The notes: generated by a model from the sequence alone, not told the origin. A DNA stretch of 40,907 bases from CAIKZZ01 sp035524495 (GCA_035524495.1 DATKOR010000031.1:1-40907), one strand, 5' to 3'. Counted from the first letter of the stretch, positions 26,664-36,005 are shown. A program made the numbers and translations.

Positions 26664-27548
26664 TCAGCGCCGCCTCAGCCGCTCGAGTGGCACGACGACC
26701 TCGCCGCGGCGCGAGCGGATGGGAGGCGTCGTACCCGGGCACCAGGCCTGGCCGTAGACGACCTCGCAGCTCGCCGGCAGCCGCCCGTCCGCGTCGCGCG
26801 CGTACTGCGCCTCGACGATCGCCCAGCGCTGCCGGCCGGTGAGCGCCCGACGCCGCTCGGCGAGCGCGTTGCTCGCGCCGACCGCCCGCAGGTCGGCGAC
26901 CAGCGCGCGCACGTCGCGATAGGTGAGCGTCACGCGCTCGACGTCCATGACGGGGTCCGCGAAGCCCGCGCGCACGAGCGCATCGCCGACGTCGTGCATG
27001 TCGAGGAAGCGATGCACGTGCGCGCCGCCGTCGGCCGCGGCCCACGCGGCGCGCAGCTCCTTGAGCGTGTCGGGGCCGAGCGTCGCGAACGTGAAGTAGC
27101 CGCGCGCGCTCAGGATCCGGCGCGCCTCGGCGAGCGCGGCGTCGAGCGCATCGACCGCGGGCAGCATCAGCGAGGAGAACACGAGGTCGACCGCGCCGCT
27201 CGCGATCGGGAGCGCGACCGCGTCGGCGCGGGCGCGCCCGAAGCGCCGCAGGAACGAGCTCTGCGCCGCCGCCCGCGCCAGCATCGCGCCCGACCGGTCG
27301 AGCGCGAGCACGCGCGCCTTCGGCCAGCGGCGCTTGAGTGCGCGCGCCGCGTGAGCGGTGCCGCAGCCGAGGTCGAGCACGACGCGCGGCTCGAACGCGA
27401 CGAGATCGAGGCGCGACAGGAGCTCCTCGCGCACCCGGCTCGCGAGCACCGCGTGGGCATCGAAGGTGCGGCTCGCGCGCTCGAAGTGGCGGCGGAGTGC
27501 GCGCCCGTCGAGGCGCAGCGGATCGGCGGGCCTCACGGGGCGAGCCAT
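26664..27548 (-). CDS. bioC: Malonyl-ACP O-methyltransferase (BioC)
   Basis: The 294-residue class I SAM methyltransferase would methylate malonyl-ACP to disguise it for fatty-acid elongation toward pimeloyl-ACP in biotin synthesis. LRRHFERASRTFDAHAVLASR is the BioC opening. VVLDLGCGTAHAARAL is SAM motif I, and LPIASGAVDLVFSSLMLPAV is motif II. FTFATLGPDTLKELRAAW is strongly BioC-like. The ATG at 27548 overlaps bioH by 16 bases; a GTG at 27536 (GTGA overlap) is a second option. The C-terminus runs somewhat longer than in E. coli BioC. No bioA, B, D or F lies in the window. Confidence 0.9.
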   Translation of the reverse strand: MARPVRPADPLRLDGRALRRHFERASRTFDAHAVLASRVREELLSRLDLVAFEPRVVLDLGCGTAHAARALKRRWPKARVLALDRSGAMLARAAAQSSFLRRFGRARADAVALPIASGAVDLVFSSLMLPAVDALDAALAEARRILSARGYFTFATLGPDTLKELRAAWAAADGGAHVHRFLDMHDVGDALVRAGFADPVMDVERVTLTYRDVRALVADLRAVGASNALAERRRALTGRQRWAIVEAQYARDADGRLPASCEVVYGQAWCPGTTPPIRSRRGEVVVPLERLRRR

Positions 27549-28327
27549 TCGTCGAGCAGCGCCTCGACTCGCTCGCGGTGCGACAGGAAGGGTGCGTGCG
27601 CGGCGCGCGCGATCGATTCCAGGCGCGCGCCCCCGATGCCGGCCGCGAGCGCCGCGACCGCGGCCGGCGGCGCGAGCCGGTCGTACTCGCCGCCGATCAC
27701 GAGCGTGCGCGCCCGCACCCGCGAGAGCTCCGGCCGCAGGTCCGTGCCGCGCAGGATCGCGAGCCCGGCCTCGAGCGCCGCGGTGCTCGGCGCCCCGTGC
27801 GTCGTCAGCTCGCGCTTCAGCGTGCGCAGCGTCGCGAGCGGGTTCTCCTCGCCGCGCACCTCGAGCGCCACGAAGTCCTGGATCGTCGCGAGCCAGTCGC
27901 GGCCGAGGCGCCTCGCGAGGCCCGCGAGCGTCGGCTCGTCGAGGCCGTGCGGCCAGTCGCGGCGCTGGCTTCCGAGCGGCGAGGTCGCGATCAGCACGAG
28001 CCGCGGGAAGCGCCCGGGAAAGAGCGTCGCGAGCCGCACCGCCACCATGCCGCCCAGCGACCAGCCGAGGAGCGCGCACTCGGCCGGCAGGTACTCGGCG
28101 ACGATCCGGGCCAGGCCCTCGAGATCGGCCGCGCCCTTGGCCCACGGCGAGCGCCCGTGGCCAGGCAGGTCGAGCACGTGCACGCGGTGGCGGCTCGCAA
28201 GCGCGCTCGCGAGCGCAGCGAACACGCCGCCATGCAGGCCCCAGCCGTGCAGCAGCGCGACATCCGTCCCCGCGCCCGTCGACTCGCGATACACGCTCAA
28301 CCGCAACTCCCGCCAAACGGCCGGCAT
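27533..28327 (-). CDS. bioH: Pimeloyl-ACP methyl ester carboxylesterase (BioH)
   Basis: The 264-residue alpha/beta hydrolase would remove the methyl group placed by BioC, releasing pimeloyl-ACP. VALLHGWGLHGGVFAALA is the oxyanion region. Ser90 in LLGWSLGGM is the nucleophile, GGEYDRLAPP holds the Asp, and ARAAHAPFLSHRE the His. The HGWG and GWSLGG motifs are typical of BioH. The ATG at 28327 aligns with the family start; the frame stays open upstream without similarity. Coupling to bioC by overlap makes the esterase role more certain than the fold alone. Confidence 0.92.
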   Translation of the reverse strand: MPAVWRELRLSVYRESTGAGTDVALLHGWGLHGGVFAALASALASRHRVHVLDLPGHGRSPWAKGAADLEGLARIVAEYLPAECALLGWSLGGMVAVRLATLFPGRFPRLVLIATSPLGSQRRDWPHGLDEPTLAGLARRLGRDWLATIQDFVALEVRGEENPLATLRTLKRELTTHGAPSTAALEAGLAILRGTDLRPELSRVRARTLVIGGEYDRLAPPAAVAALAAGIGGARLESIARAAHAPFLSHRERVEALLDEWLAP

Positions 28328-28612
28328 GATGCGCCACGCGGCGCATCGTGACGAGATGGCGCGCCGGTCGATGAGGTGAGGAACGCCCGCGGGTCGCGAT
28401 CGCCGGCCGCGCAACGGGAAGGGAACGGGCGATGCCGGCCGCCGGTTCACCCGGCGCGGGAGCGTGTCGAATGCCCCGGACTCCCCCCCGCCCGGCTCCC
28501 GGACATTCGCGGTGTGCGCGGCCCGTCCGGGGCGCCATCACCGCCAGGGCGCTCGGCGCAGCCGCTCCCCGTCGTCGCGGCTGCAGCCGCTCGCCCGGCC
28601 GGTCGCTAGGCG

Positions 28613-28759
28613 CTAGCGCGACGCGGTCGCCGCGGCCCCCGGCAGCGGCGGCTCGCAGGTCGAGGAACCGGCGCTGATCGTGGACAGCTGCACGACGCCG
28701 AGCGCGGCGATCAGGAGTCCGAGGAACGTCCCGAGCAGTCGACCTTTGACGATGAACAT
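28613..28759 (-). CDS. Small single-helix peptide (48 residues), hypothetical
   Basis: I found no known family. The peptide begins MFIVKGRLLGTFLGLLIAAL, one hydrophobic helix, followed by GVVQLSTISAGSSTCEPPL and an Ala-rich end. GGAG lies 6 bases before the ATG, a good ribosome binding site. It could be a membrane peptide or a small secreted protein; the single Cys is not in a lipobox. It is divergent from the LysR gene, so it may be that regulator's target. It lies 285 bases upstream of bioH; the gap between holds no other gene I can support. Confidence 0.5.
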   Translation of the reverse strand: MFIVKGRLLGTFLGLLIAALGVVQLSTISAGSSTCEPPLPGAAATASR

Positions 28760-28810
28760 CGGGGTCTCCAGTGGGTGGCGCGATGGGGTCAATGTAGCCG
28801 GACCCTCTGG

Positions 28811-28865
28811 TCGGATAAACCGGACAGTGCTTAAATGACAGTTCGGATATTCCGATTAATCCGGG
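28811..28865. promoter_or_regulatory. Candidate LysR-type operator between the 48-residue peptide gene and the regulator gene
   Basis: Related half-sites recur in the 113-base divergent gap. There is a palindrome TCGGA-TAT-TCCGA (28843-28855), an upstream TCGGATAAACCGGAC (28811-28825) and ATCCGG (28860-28865). The surrounding sequence is AT-rich for this genome (CTTAAATGACAG, GATTAAT). LysR-type proteins often bind such dyads next to their own gene. Binding is inferred. Confidence 0.45.
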
Positions 28866-28872
28866 GGCGCCG

Positions 28873-29790
28873 ATGGACCGTCTGCACGCGATGCGGGTCT
28901 TCAGCAGGGTGGCGCGGCTCGGGTCCTTCGCGCGCGCCGCCGATCACCTGGAGCTGTCGCGTGCGGCGGTCAGCGAGGCGGTCGCGGCGCTCGAGCAGCA
29001 CCTCGGCGTGCGGCTGCTGACGCGCACGACGCGCAAGGTCACGCTGACGGCCGAGGGCACGGACTACCTCGAGCGCTGCCAGCGGATCCTCGCCGAGGTC
29101 GAGGCCGCCGAGGAGGCGGTGCGCGGCGCGCACCTGAAGCCCCAGGGCATGCTGCGCGTCGACGTGCCGACCGCGTTCGGCCGCGGCCTGCTGCTGCCCG
29201 CGCTGCCGCAGTTCATGAAGCGCTACCCCGACCTCAAGCTCGACCTGCGCTTCAACGACCGCGTCGTGGACCTCGTCGCCGAGCAGATCGACGTCGCGAT
29301 CCGCGCCGGGACGGTGCGGCCGAAGACCTACGTCGCGCGGCGCATCGCGACGACGCGGCGCGTGATCATCGGATCCCCGGCGTACTTCGCCGCCCACGGG
29401 CGCCCGCAGCGTCCCGAGGATCTCGTTCACCACACGCTGCTCGGCATCACGAGCGGCGCGACGGGACGTCCGGTCGAGCTGCATTTTCGCGGTGGCCACG
29501 GACCGCGGGTCGAGTTCGCCGCGATCTTCAACCTCGCCGAGGCGCAGCTCGCGGCGGCGCTCGCCGGCGCCGGGCTCGCGCAGACGATCGATCTGCTGGC
29601 CGGGGAGCTGATCGCGCGCGGCCGCCTCGAGACCGTGCTCGACGACTACGTCGGCGACGGGCCGCCGCTGTCGATCGTGTTCCCGGCGGCGGCGCGCGGC
29701 ACCGCGCGCCTCAGGGTGTTCGCGGACTTCGCCGAGGGGCTCCTGCTGCGCTGGCGCGAGGGGCTCGCGCGCGCCGCGCCGCGCGACTGA
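28873..29790 (+). CDS. LysR-family transcriptional regulator
   Basis: The 305-residue regulator has an N-terminal winged helix-turn-helix (about residues 1-60). MDRLHAMRVFSRVARLGSFA, then LELSRAAVSEAVAALEQHLG and LLTRTTRKVTLTAEG are canonical. A linker helix and the periplasmic-binding-protein-like effector domain (about 90-295) follow. It belongs to the large CrgA/DsdC-like LysR branch by its GMLRVDVPTAFGRGLLLP opening. Effector unknown. It ends 4 bases from the stop of convergent ubiA. Its divergent neighbour is the 48-residue peptide gene. Confidence 0.92.
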   Translation: MDRLHAMRVFSRVARLGSFARAADHLELSRAAVSEAVAALEQHLGVRLLTRTTRKVTLTAEGTDYLERCQRILAEVEAAEEAVRGAHLKPQGMLRVDVPTAFGRGLLLPALPQFMKRYPDLKLDLRFNDRVVDLVAEQIDVAIRAGTVRPKTYVARRIATTRRVIIGSPAYFAAHGRPQRPEDLVHHTLLGITSGATGRPVELHFRGGHGPRVEFAAIFNLAEAQLAAALAGAGLAQTIDLLAGELIARGRLETVLDDYVGDGPPLSIVFPAAARGTARLRVFADFAEGLLLRWREGLARAAPRD

Positions 29791-29794
29791 GCGC

Positions 29795-30709
29795 CTAGCG
29801 GAACAGGTAGTCGAGCGCGATGCCGACGAACACCGCGAGCCCGAACCAGGCATTGTTGGTGAACGCGCGCATGCAGGCGGCGGGGTCGCGCGCGCGGATC
29901 AGCCACTGCTGGTAAGCGAACAGCAGCGCGCCCGCCGCGAGGCCGCCGTGGAACCAGCGCCCGAGGCCGGCGCGCTCGCCGGCGAGCCACAGCGCCAGGA
30001 GCACGATCGCCTGCATCGCGAGGATCACCCCGCGGTCGGCGTCGCCGAACAGGATCGCGGTCGACTTGATGCCGAGCTTCAGGTCGTCGTCGCGGTCGAC
30101 CATCGCGTACATCGTGTCGTAGACCGCGGTCCACATGAGGCCGGCGACGAACAGCAGCCACGCGAGCCGCGGAACCGCGTGGGTCTCGGCCGCGAAGCCC
30201 ATCGGGATCGACCACGAGAACGCGGCGCCGAGCCACATCTGCGGCAGCGGGAAGAAGCGCTTCAGGAACGGATAGACGACGGTCAGCGCCGCGCCGCCGA
30301 TCGCGTAGGCGACCGTCAGCCGGTCGAGCGTCAGCACGAGCGCCAGCGCGAGCAGCGACAGGATCGCGTAGACGCAGAGCGCCTCGATCGGCGACACGGC
30401 GCCGTTGGCGAGCGGCCGCTCGCGGGTGCGCGCGACGTGCGGGTCGAAGCGCCGGTCGGCGAAGTCGTTGACCGCGCAGCCGGCGGAGCGCGTCAGCACG
30501 ACGCCGAGCACGAACACGATGAACACCCGCTCGTGCGGGTGGCCGCGCCCCGCGAGCCACAGCCCCCACAGCGCCGGCCACATCAAGAGCCAGATGCCGA
30601 TCGGGCGATGCAGGCGCACGAGGTGCGCGTAGTCGACGAGCGTCGCCCACAGCCCCGTCAGCGCCGCGCGCAGCGGCGCGCGCCACGTCGCGGGCAGCGC
30701 GTTCAGCAC
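29795..30709 (-). CDS. ubiA: 4-hydroxybenzoate polyprenyltransferase
   Basis: The 304-residue integral membrane prenyltransferase attaches the polyprenyl tail to 4-hydroxybenzoate in ubiquinone synthesis. LVRLHRPIGIWLLMWPALWG is the family opening. The two Asp-rich motifs are AVNDFADRRFDPHVARTRER and YDTMYAMVDRDDDLKLGIKS, which bind Mg-diphosphate. FTNNAWFGLAVFVGIALDYL is the usual C-terminus. The GTG at 30709 overlaps the ubiC stop by 7 bases. It uses the 4-hydroxybenzoate made by UbiC just upstream and supplies the quinone for the respiratory genes in this window. Confidence 0.95.
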   Translation of the reverse strand: MLNALPATWRAPLRAALTGLWATLVDYAHLVRLHRPIGIWLLMWPALWGLWLAGRGHPHERVFIVFVLGVVLTRSAGCAVNDFADRRFDPHVARTRERPLANGAVSPIEALCVYAILSLLALALVLTLDRLTVAYAIGGAALTVVYPFLKRFFPLPQMWLGAAFSWSIPMGFAAETHAVPRLAWLLFVAGLMWTAVYDTMYAMVDRDDDLKLGIKSTAILFGDADRGVILAMQAIVLLALWLAGERAGLGRWFHGGLAAGALLFAYQQWLIRARDPAACMRAFTNNAWFGLAVFVGIALDYLFR

Positions 30710-31293
30710 CCGATCGCCTCCGGCAGGAACACTTCCTGCACCAGCAGCCGCCGGCCGTAGAGCGCGAACCAGGAGCGCCGCGCCCAGAGCACCGCGGCCT
30801 TGCTGGCGCCGCGCTCGAGCGCGCTCGCCGCGAGCGGATGCGAGGCCGGGAGCGGCGCGAACTCGAAGGGCCCCCGCGTGACCCCCGCGATCGCGGCCAG
30901 CGTCGCGCCCAGCGAGCTCGGCCCGAGCTCGGCGAGCCACGGCTGGTGCTCGAGCGTGTGGTCGGGGATCAGCGTCTCGGCGAACACCCACGGCCGGCCG
31001 CGGCCGAGGAGCTCGACCTGCCGCATGAAGCAGCTCGCCGCGCCGGATTCGAGCAGCGCCTGCTGCTCGCCCGACAGGAACCCGAGGCGCTCGCCGACGA
31101 CCCGCAGGCCCGAAGGCGCCCCGGTCGCGGCGCGGATCCGCTCGCCGAGCAGCCCGGGCTCGGTCAGCCAGGCGGCGAGCGGCGCGGGCAGCCCGCGCAC
31201 GAGTTCCGTGCCCGGCATCCAGAGGTCGAGCGGCAGCAGCGGCGCCGTGGCCGACGCGTCGTAGTGCTTCAAGCGGCGCTCCCCATGGTTCAC
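30703..31293 (-). CDS. ubiC: Chorismate lyase
   Basis: The 196-residue cytosolic enzyme splits chorismate into pyruvate and 4-hydroxybenzoate, the first ubiquinone step. Conserved pieces are LPLDLWMPGTELVRGLPAPL, MRQVELLGRGRPWVFAETLI and FALYGRRLLVQEVFLP near the C-terminus. The Arg and Glu of these motifs belong to the product-binding site. Its GTG start overlaps the recG stop (GTGA). Placement downstream of recG and before ubiA makes an operon. Confidence 0.9.
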   Translation of the reverse strand: MNHGERRLKHYDASATAPLLPLDLWMPGTELVRGLPAPLAAWLTEPGLLGERIRAATGAPSGLRVVGERLGFLSGEQQALLESGAASCFMRQVELLGRGRPWVFAETLIPDHTLEHQPWLAELGPSSLGATLAAIAGVTRGPFEFAPLPASHPLAASALERGASKAAVLWARRSWFALYGRRLLVQEVFLPEAIGC

Positions 31294-33413
31294 ACCTTGC
31301 CGTAGCGCTCGCGTGCGCCGATCCAGCGCCTGAGCAGGGGCGCTATGTTATCGGGATGGCGCTCGAGCATCACTTCCGCGGCCTGCTGCACCCGCGGCAG
31401 CAGGTCCGCGTCGCGCACGAGCTCGGCGACCTTCATCTGCATGAGCCCAGTCTGGCGCGTGCCGAGGAGCTCGCCCGGGCCCCTGAGCTCGAGGTCGCGC
31501 CGCGACACCTCGAAGCCGTCGTGGGTCGTGCGCATGACGTCGAGCCGCTCGCGCGCGAGCGGTGACAGGGGTGCGCGATACAGGAGCACGCAGCTCGACT
31601 CCGCGGCGCCGCGCCCGACCCGCCCGCGCAGCTGGTGCAGCTGCGCGAGCCCCATCCGCTCGGCGTTTTCGATGATCATCAGGCTCGCGTTCGGCACGTC
31701 GACGCCGACCTCGATGACCGTGGTCGCGACCAGCAGGTCGAGCGTGCCGCGCTTGAAGGCCGCCATCACGGCCTCCTTCTTGGCGCTCGTCAGCCGGCCG
31801 TGCGCAAGGCCGATCCTGAGTGCCGGCAGCGCCGCGACCAGCGCCGCGTGCGTCGCCTCGGCCGCCTGGTACTCGAGTTCGTCGGACTCCTCGATCAGCG
31901 GGCAGACCCAGTAGGCCTGGCGACCGTCCCGGCAGGCGCCGGCGATCCGCGCGACGACCTCGTCGCGGCGCGTTTCCGGCATCACGACCGTGCGCACCGG
32001 CGTGCGCCCCGGCGGCAGCTCGTCGATGACCGAGACGTCCAGGTCCGCGTAGGCGGTCATCGCGAGCGTGCGCGGGATCGGCGTCGCCGTCATGATCAGC
32101 TGGTGCGGGAAGCGCCCGTCGGCGAGGCCCTTCTCCCTGAGCGCCATGCGCTGGTGCACGCCGAAGCGGTGTTGCTCGTCGATGATCACGAGCGCCAGGC
32201 GCCCGAAGCGCACGCCCTCCTGGAAGAGCGCGTGCGTGCCGACGACGATCGGGACGTCGTTGCCGGCGGCGATCGCATCGAGCGTCGACTGCCGGGCGCG
32301 GCCGCTCAGGCGCCCCGACAGGAGTGCGACCGGGAGCCCGAGCGGCCGCAGCCAGCGCTCGAAGTTCTGCGCGTGCTGCTCGGCGAGGAGCTCGGTCGGC
32401 GCCATCAGCGCCGCCTGGAAGCCCGCCTCGACCGCGGCGAGTGCCGCGAGCGCGGCGACGACGGTCTTGCCCGAGCCGACGTCGCCCTGCACGAGCCGCA
32501 GCATCGGCGCGGGCGTCGCGAGGTCGGCGAGCACCTCCGCGAGCGCGCGCTCCTGGGCGCGCGTCAGCGCGAAGGCGAGCGACTCGCGCAGCCGGCGCGC
32601 GAGCACGCCGGGCGGGTTCAGCGGCCAGGCGGGGTCGCGGCGGATCTCGCGGCGCAGCAGCCGCAGGCTCAGCTGGTGCGCGAGCAGTTCCTCGAACGCC
32701 AGGCGCCGCTGCGCCGGGTGCCGGCCCGCCTCGAGCGGTGCCAGGTCGGCGCCGGGGGGCGGGCGGTGCACGTAGGCGAGCGCGGCGGCGAGTGCCGGGA
32801 GCTTCAGGTCGCGCAGCAGCTCGTCGGGCAGCCAGTCGCGCACGCTCGCGCGCTCGGCCTCGGCGAGCGCGAGCGCGGTCAGTATCCGCAGCCGTCCCTG
32901 CTGCACGCCCTCGGTGGTGGGATAGACCGGCGTCAGCGAGTCCTCGGTGCGCTGCGCATCCTCGCCGTCCGCGCGCCGGTATTCGGGGTGCACGATCTCG
33001 AGGCCCAGCGTCCCGCGCCGCGCCTCGCCGTAGCAGCGCAGGCGCACGCCGCGCGCGAGCTGCGACTGCTGCTGGGCCGTGAAGTAGAAGAACCGCAGCG
33101 TCAGGAAGCCCGAGCCGTCGGCGATGCGCACGAGCAGCTGGCGGCGCTTGCGGAACACGATCTCGGCGAGCTGGATCTCGCCCTCGATGACCGCGCGATC
33201 GCCGGCGCGCAGCGTCCCGATCGGCACGATCTGCGTCCGGTCCTCGTAACGCAGCGGCAGCAGGAACAGGAGGTCCTGGACCGTCTCGATGCCGAGACGC
33301 GCGAGCTTTGCGGCGAGCGCCTCGCCGACGCCCTTCAGCGCCGTGACCGGCCGCAGCTCGCCGTCGGCGCCGGGCGCCGCCCGCGGGAGCGGACGCGACG
33401 CGGCCTCGGTCAC
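31290..33413 (-). CDS. recG: ATP-dependent DNA helicase RecG
   Basis: The 707-residue helicase remodels stalled replication forks and Holliday junctions. An OB-fold wedge domain occupies about residues 20-150. Walker A is GDVGSGKT (310-317), the DExH box is Asp412-Glu-Gln-His415, and MTATPIPRTLAMTAYADLD is motif III. ATTVIEVGVDVPNA and QLHQLRGRVGRG are motifs V and VI. The GTG at 33413 overlaps the ridA stop and fixes the N-terminus; the frame continues upstream through ridA without family similarity. Length is close to E. coli RecG (693). Confidence 0.96.
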   Translation of the reverse strand: MTEAASRPLPRAAPGADGELRPVTALKGVGEALAAKLARLGIETVQDLLFLLPLRYEDRTQIVPIGTLRAGDRAVIEGEIQLAEIVFRKRRQLLVRIADGSGFLTLRFFYFTAQQQSQLARGVRLRCYGEARRGTLGLEIVHPEYRRADGEDAQRTEDSLTPVYPTTEGVQQGRLRILTALALAEAERASVRDWLPDELLRDLKLPALAAALAYVHRPPPGADLAPLEAGRHPAQRRLAFEELLAHQLSLRLLRREIRRDPAWPLNPPGVLARRLRESLAFALTRAQERALAEVLADLATPAPMLRLVQGDVGSGKTVVAALAALAAVEAGFQAALMAPTELLAEQHAQNFERWLRPLGLPVALLSGRLSGRARQSTLDAIAAGNDVPIVVGTHALFQEGVRFGRLALVIIDEQHRFGVHQRMALREKGLADGRFPHQLIMTATPIPRTLAMTAYADLDVSVIDELPPGRTPVRTVVMPETRRDEVVARIAGACRDGRQAYWVCPLIEESDELEYQAAEATHAALVAALPALRIGLAHGRLTSAKKEAVMAAFKRGTLDLLVATTVIEVGVDVPNASLMIIENAERMGLAQLHQLRGRVGRGAAESSCVLLYRAPLSPLARERLDVMRTTHDGFEVSRRDLELRGPGELLGTRQTGLMQMKVAELVRDADLLPRVQQAAEVMLERHPDNIAPLLRRWIGARERYGKV

Positions 33414-33790
33414 AGCTCCAGGATGCAGTCGGCCTCGACGGCGGCCCCGCGCGGCAGCGCCGCGACGCCGACCGCGGCACGCGCCGGGTAGGGCTCCCTG
33501 CAGTACTCGGCCATGACCTTGTTGACGAGCGCGAAGTGGCCGAGGTCGACGAGGTAGATCGTGACCTTGACGGCGTCCGCGAGCGAGCCGCCGGCGGCGG
33601 TCGAGATCGCCTTCAGGTTCTCGAACACGCGCCGGACCTCGGCCTCGATGCCGCCGCCGACGAGCTCCTTGGTCGCCGGATCGAGCGCGATCTGCCCCGA
33701 GATGTAGACGGTATTGCCGACCCGCACGGCCTGCGAGTAGGTGCCGATCGCGGCCGGCGCCGCCGTGGTCGAGATGATCGTGCGTGGCAT
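33410..33790 (-). CDS. ridA: RidA-family reactive intermediate deaminase
   Basis: The 126-residue YjgF/RidA protein hydrolyses reactive enamine/imine intermediates formed by PLP enzymes. TTAAPAAIGTYSQAVRVGNT and VYISGQIALDP are family motifs. Arg104 in the PYPARAAVGVAALPRGAAVE segment is the carboxylate-binding Arg. It forms a trimer in the cytosol. It stands between spoT and recG, the usual position in many gammaproteobacteria. It overlaps recG by a GTGA. Confidence 0.94.
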   Translation of the reverse strand: MPRTIISTTAAPAAIGTYSQAVRVGNTVYISGQIALDPATKELVGGGIEAEVRRVFENLKAISTAAGGSLADAVKVTIYLVDLGHFALVNKVMAEYCREPYPARAAVGVAALPRGAAVEADCILEL

Positions 33791-33848
33791 GGGAGGGTTC
33801 CTGGCTGGGCCGCGGCCATTGTCGCATGGCCCCGGCGCCGGGTGACGC

Positions 33849-36005
33849 TCAGGCGGTGGTGCGCTCGACCGACAGGACTTCGGGCATCGAGCGCAGCGCG
33901 CGGATCACCTTCGCGAGCTGGGTGCGGTCGCGCACCTGAAGCTCGAGCGTGATCATGGCGCTCCCCGGGTCGTGCTCGACGACCGACAGGTGGCCGATGT
34001 TGGTCTCGGTCGAGGCGATGCCCGAGGCGACCGCCGCGAGGACGCCCGGGCGGTTCTGCACCTCGACCTTGAGCTCCGAGGCGAAGGTCCGGTCGGTGCC
34101 CTTCTGCCACGACACCGGCAGCCACTTGTCGGGCTGCTTGTGCCAGCCGGCGAGGTTGCCGCAGCTCGCGCGGTGGATCACGACGCCGCGTCCGGCCGAC
34201 AGGAACGCGATCACCGGGTCGAACGGGATCGGGAAGCAGCAGCGCGCGTAGGTGACGACGAGGCCCTCGGTGCCGGCGATCGCGAGCGGCGCCGCCTTGC
34301 GCTCGCCCTCGGCCGCGCTCTTGTCGGCCGGCAGCAGGTGGCGAGCGACGAGCGGCGCGAGGCGCTCGCCGAGCCCGACCTTCTCGAAGAGGTCGTCCGC
34401 CTCCTTGAACCCGAGGTCGCGCACCGCGGAGGCGATCAGCGTGGAGTCGGTCGCCTTCAGCGACTGCTTGAACTCCCCGAGCGCCTGGTTCACGAGCCGC
34501 CGGCCGAGGTCGACGGCCTCGTTGCGCTTCATGGTCTTCAGGTACGAGCGGATCGAGGCGCGCGCCTTGGCGGTGACGACGAAGTTCGCCCATGCGGGGT
34601 TCGGCGTCGCGCCCTTGGCGGTGATGATCTCGACGGTCTGGCCGTTGCGAAGCGCGGTGCGCAGCGGCACGAGCCGCCGGTCGATCTTCGCGGCGACGCA
34701 GCGGCGCCCGACCTCGCTGTGCACCGCGTAGGCGAAGTCGACGCAGGTCGCGCCGCGCGGCAGCCTCAGGATGTCGCCTTTCGGCGTGAACACGTAGACC
34801 TTGTCCGGGAAAAGGTCGACTTTGACGCTCTCGAAGAACTCCTCGGGGTTGCCGCCCTCCTGCATCTGCATCAGGTTCTTCAGCCACTCGCGCGCGCGCT
34901 CGTGCTGGCTCGTGCCGACGTCCTCGCCCGCCTTGTACTGCCAGTGCGCGGCGATGCCGTTCTCGGCGAGCCGGTGCATGTCCTCGGTGCGGATCTGCAC
35001 CTCGAGCGGCACGCCGTTCGGTCCGAACAGCGTCGTGTGCAGCGACTGGTAGCCGTTGATGCGCGGGATCGCGATGTAGTCCTTGAAGCGTCCGGGCATC
35101 GGCTTGTAGGTGCCGTGCACGATGCCGAGCGTGCGGTAGCAGGCGTCGACGCTCTCGACGACGACGCGCACCCCGTAGACGTCGACGACCTCCGACAGGG
35201 ACACGCCCTTGCGGCGCATCTTCTGGTAGACGCTGTAGAGGTGCTTCTCGCGCGAGTCGACGCTGCCCTTGACGCCGGCCTTCTCGAGCGCGCCCTTGAT
35301 GTTGGCGACGATCTTCGGCAGGAACTCCTTCTGGTTGCCGCGCGCGCGCTTGAGCTCGCGCTCGATGACCTTGTAGCGCTGCGGGTAGAGCGCCTGAAAG
35401 CCGAGGTCCTCGAGCTCGAGCTTGATCGAGTGGATGCCGAGGCGATTGGCGATCGGGGCGTAGATGTCCAGCGTCTCGAGGGCGATGCGCCGGCGCTTCG
35501 CGGGGGGCATCGCGCCGAGCGTGCGCATGTTGTGGGTCCGGTCGGCGAGCTTGACCATGATGACGCGGATGTCGCGCACCATCGCCAGGATCATCTTGCG
35601 GAACGACTCGGCCTGCGCTTCCTTGCGGCTCTTGAACTGGACCTTGTCGAGCTTCGAGACGCCGTCGACGAGCTCGGCGACCTCGCGGCCGAAGCGCGCG
35701 AGGATCTCGTCCTTCGCGGTCGGGGTGTCCTCGATGACGTCGTGCAGCAGCGCCGCGCAGATCGTCTGGCCGTCGAGGTGCAGGTCCGCGAGGATCCCGG
35801 CGACCGCGACCGGGTGCGTGATGTAGGCCTCGCCCGTCAGGCGCTTCTGGCCCTTGTGGGCGGCGGCGGCGAGCTCGTAGGCCTCCTGGACCCGCTCGAC
35901 CTGGGTCGGCGGGAGGTAAGCCTCGAGCTTAGCGATCAGCTGCGAGATCCCCGGGGAGCGGCGTCCACCCGGCAGGAAGCTCAGCAGGGAGGACGCGTAA
36001 TCCAT
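33849..36005 (-). CDS. spoT: Bifunctional (p)ppGpp synthetase/hydrolase (SpoT/Rel)
   Basis: The 718-residue stringent-response enzyme makes and degrades (p)ppGpp. The hydrolase HD domain is intact: His88-Asp89 with Glu92-Asp93 in LLHDVIEDT. The synthetase domain carries Arg306-Phe-Lys-Asp309 (RxKD, the bifunctional signature, unlike the ExDD of RelA) and INGYQSLHTTLFGP. A TGS domain follows (about 390-450, KVYVFTPKGDILRLP). A helical/Cys region (ARCCFPIPFDPVIAFLS) and a C-terminal ACT domain (about 640-718) complete it. It is 38 bases downstream of rpoZ. Confidence 0.96.
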   Translation of the reverse strand: MDYASSLLSFLPGGRRSPGISQLIAKLEAYLPPTQVERVQEAYELAAAAHKGQKRLTGEAYITHPVAVAGILADLHLDGQTICAALLHDVIEDTPTAKDEILARFGREVAELVDGVSKLDKVQFKSRKEAQAESFRKMILAMVRDIRVIMVKLADRTHNMRTLGAMPPAKRRRIALETLDIYAPIANRLGIHSIKLELEDLGFQALYPQRYKVIERELKRARGNQKEFLPKIVANIKGALEKAGVKGSVDSREKHLYSVYQKMRRKGVSLSEVVDVYGVRVVVESVDACYRTLGIVHGTYKPMPGRFKDYIAIPRINGYQSLHTTLFGPNGVPLEVQIRTEDMHRLAENGIAAHWQYKAGEDVGTSQHERAREWLKNLMQMQEGGNPEEFFESVKVDLFPDKVYVFTPKGDILRLPRGATCVDFAYAVHSEVGRRCVAAKIDRRLVPLRTALRNGQTVEIITAKGATPNPAWANFVVTAKARASIRSYLKTMKRNEAVDLGRRLVNQALGEFKQSLKATDSTLIASAVRDLGFKEADDLFEKVGLGERLAPLVARHLLPADKSAAEGERKAAPLAIAGTEGLVVTYARCCFPIPFDPVIAFLSAGRGVVIHRASCGNLAGWHKQPDKWLPVSWQKGTDRTFASELKVEVQNRPGVLAAVASGIASTETNIGHLSVVEHDPGSAMITLELQVRDRTQLAKVIRALRSMPEVLSVERTTA

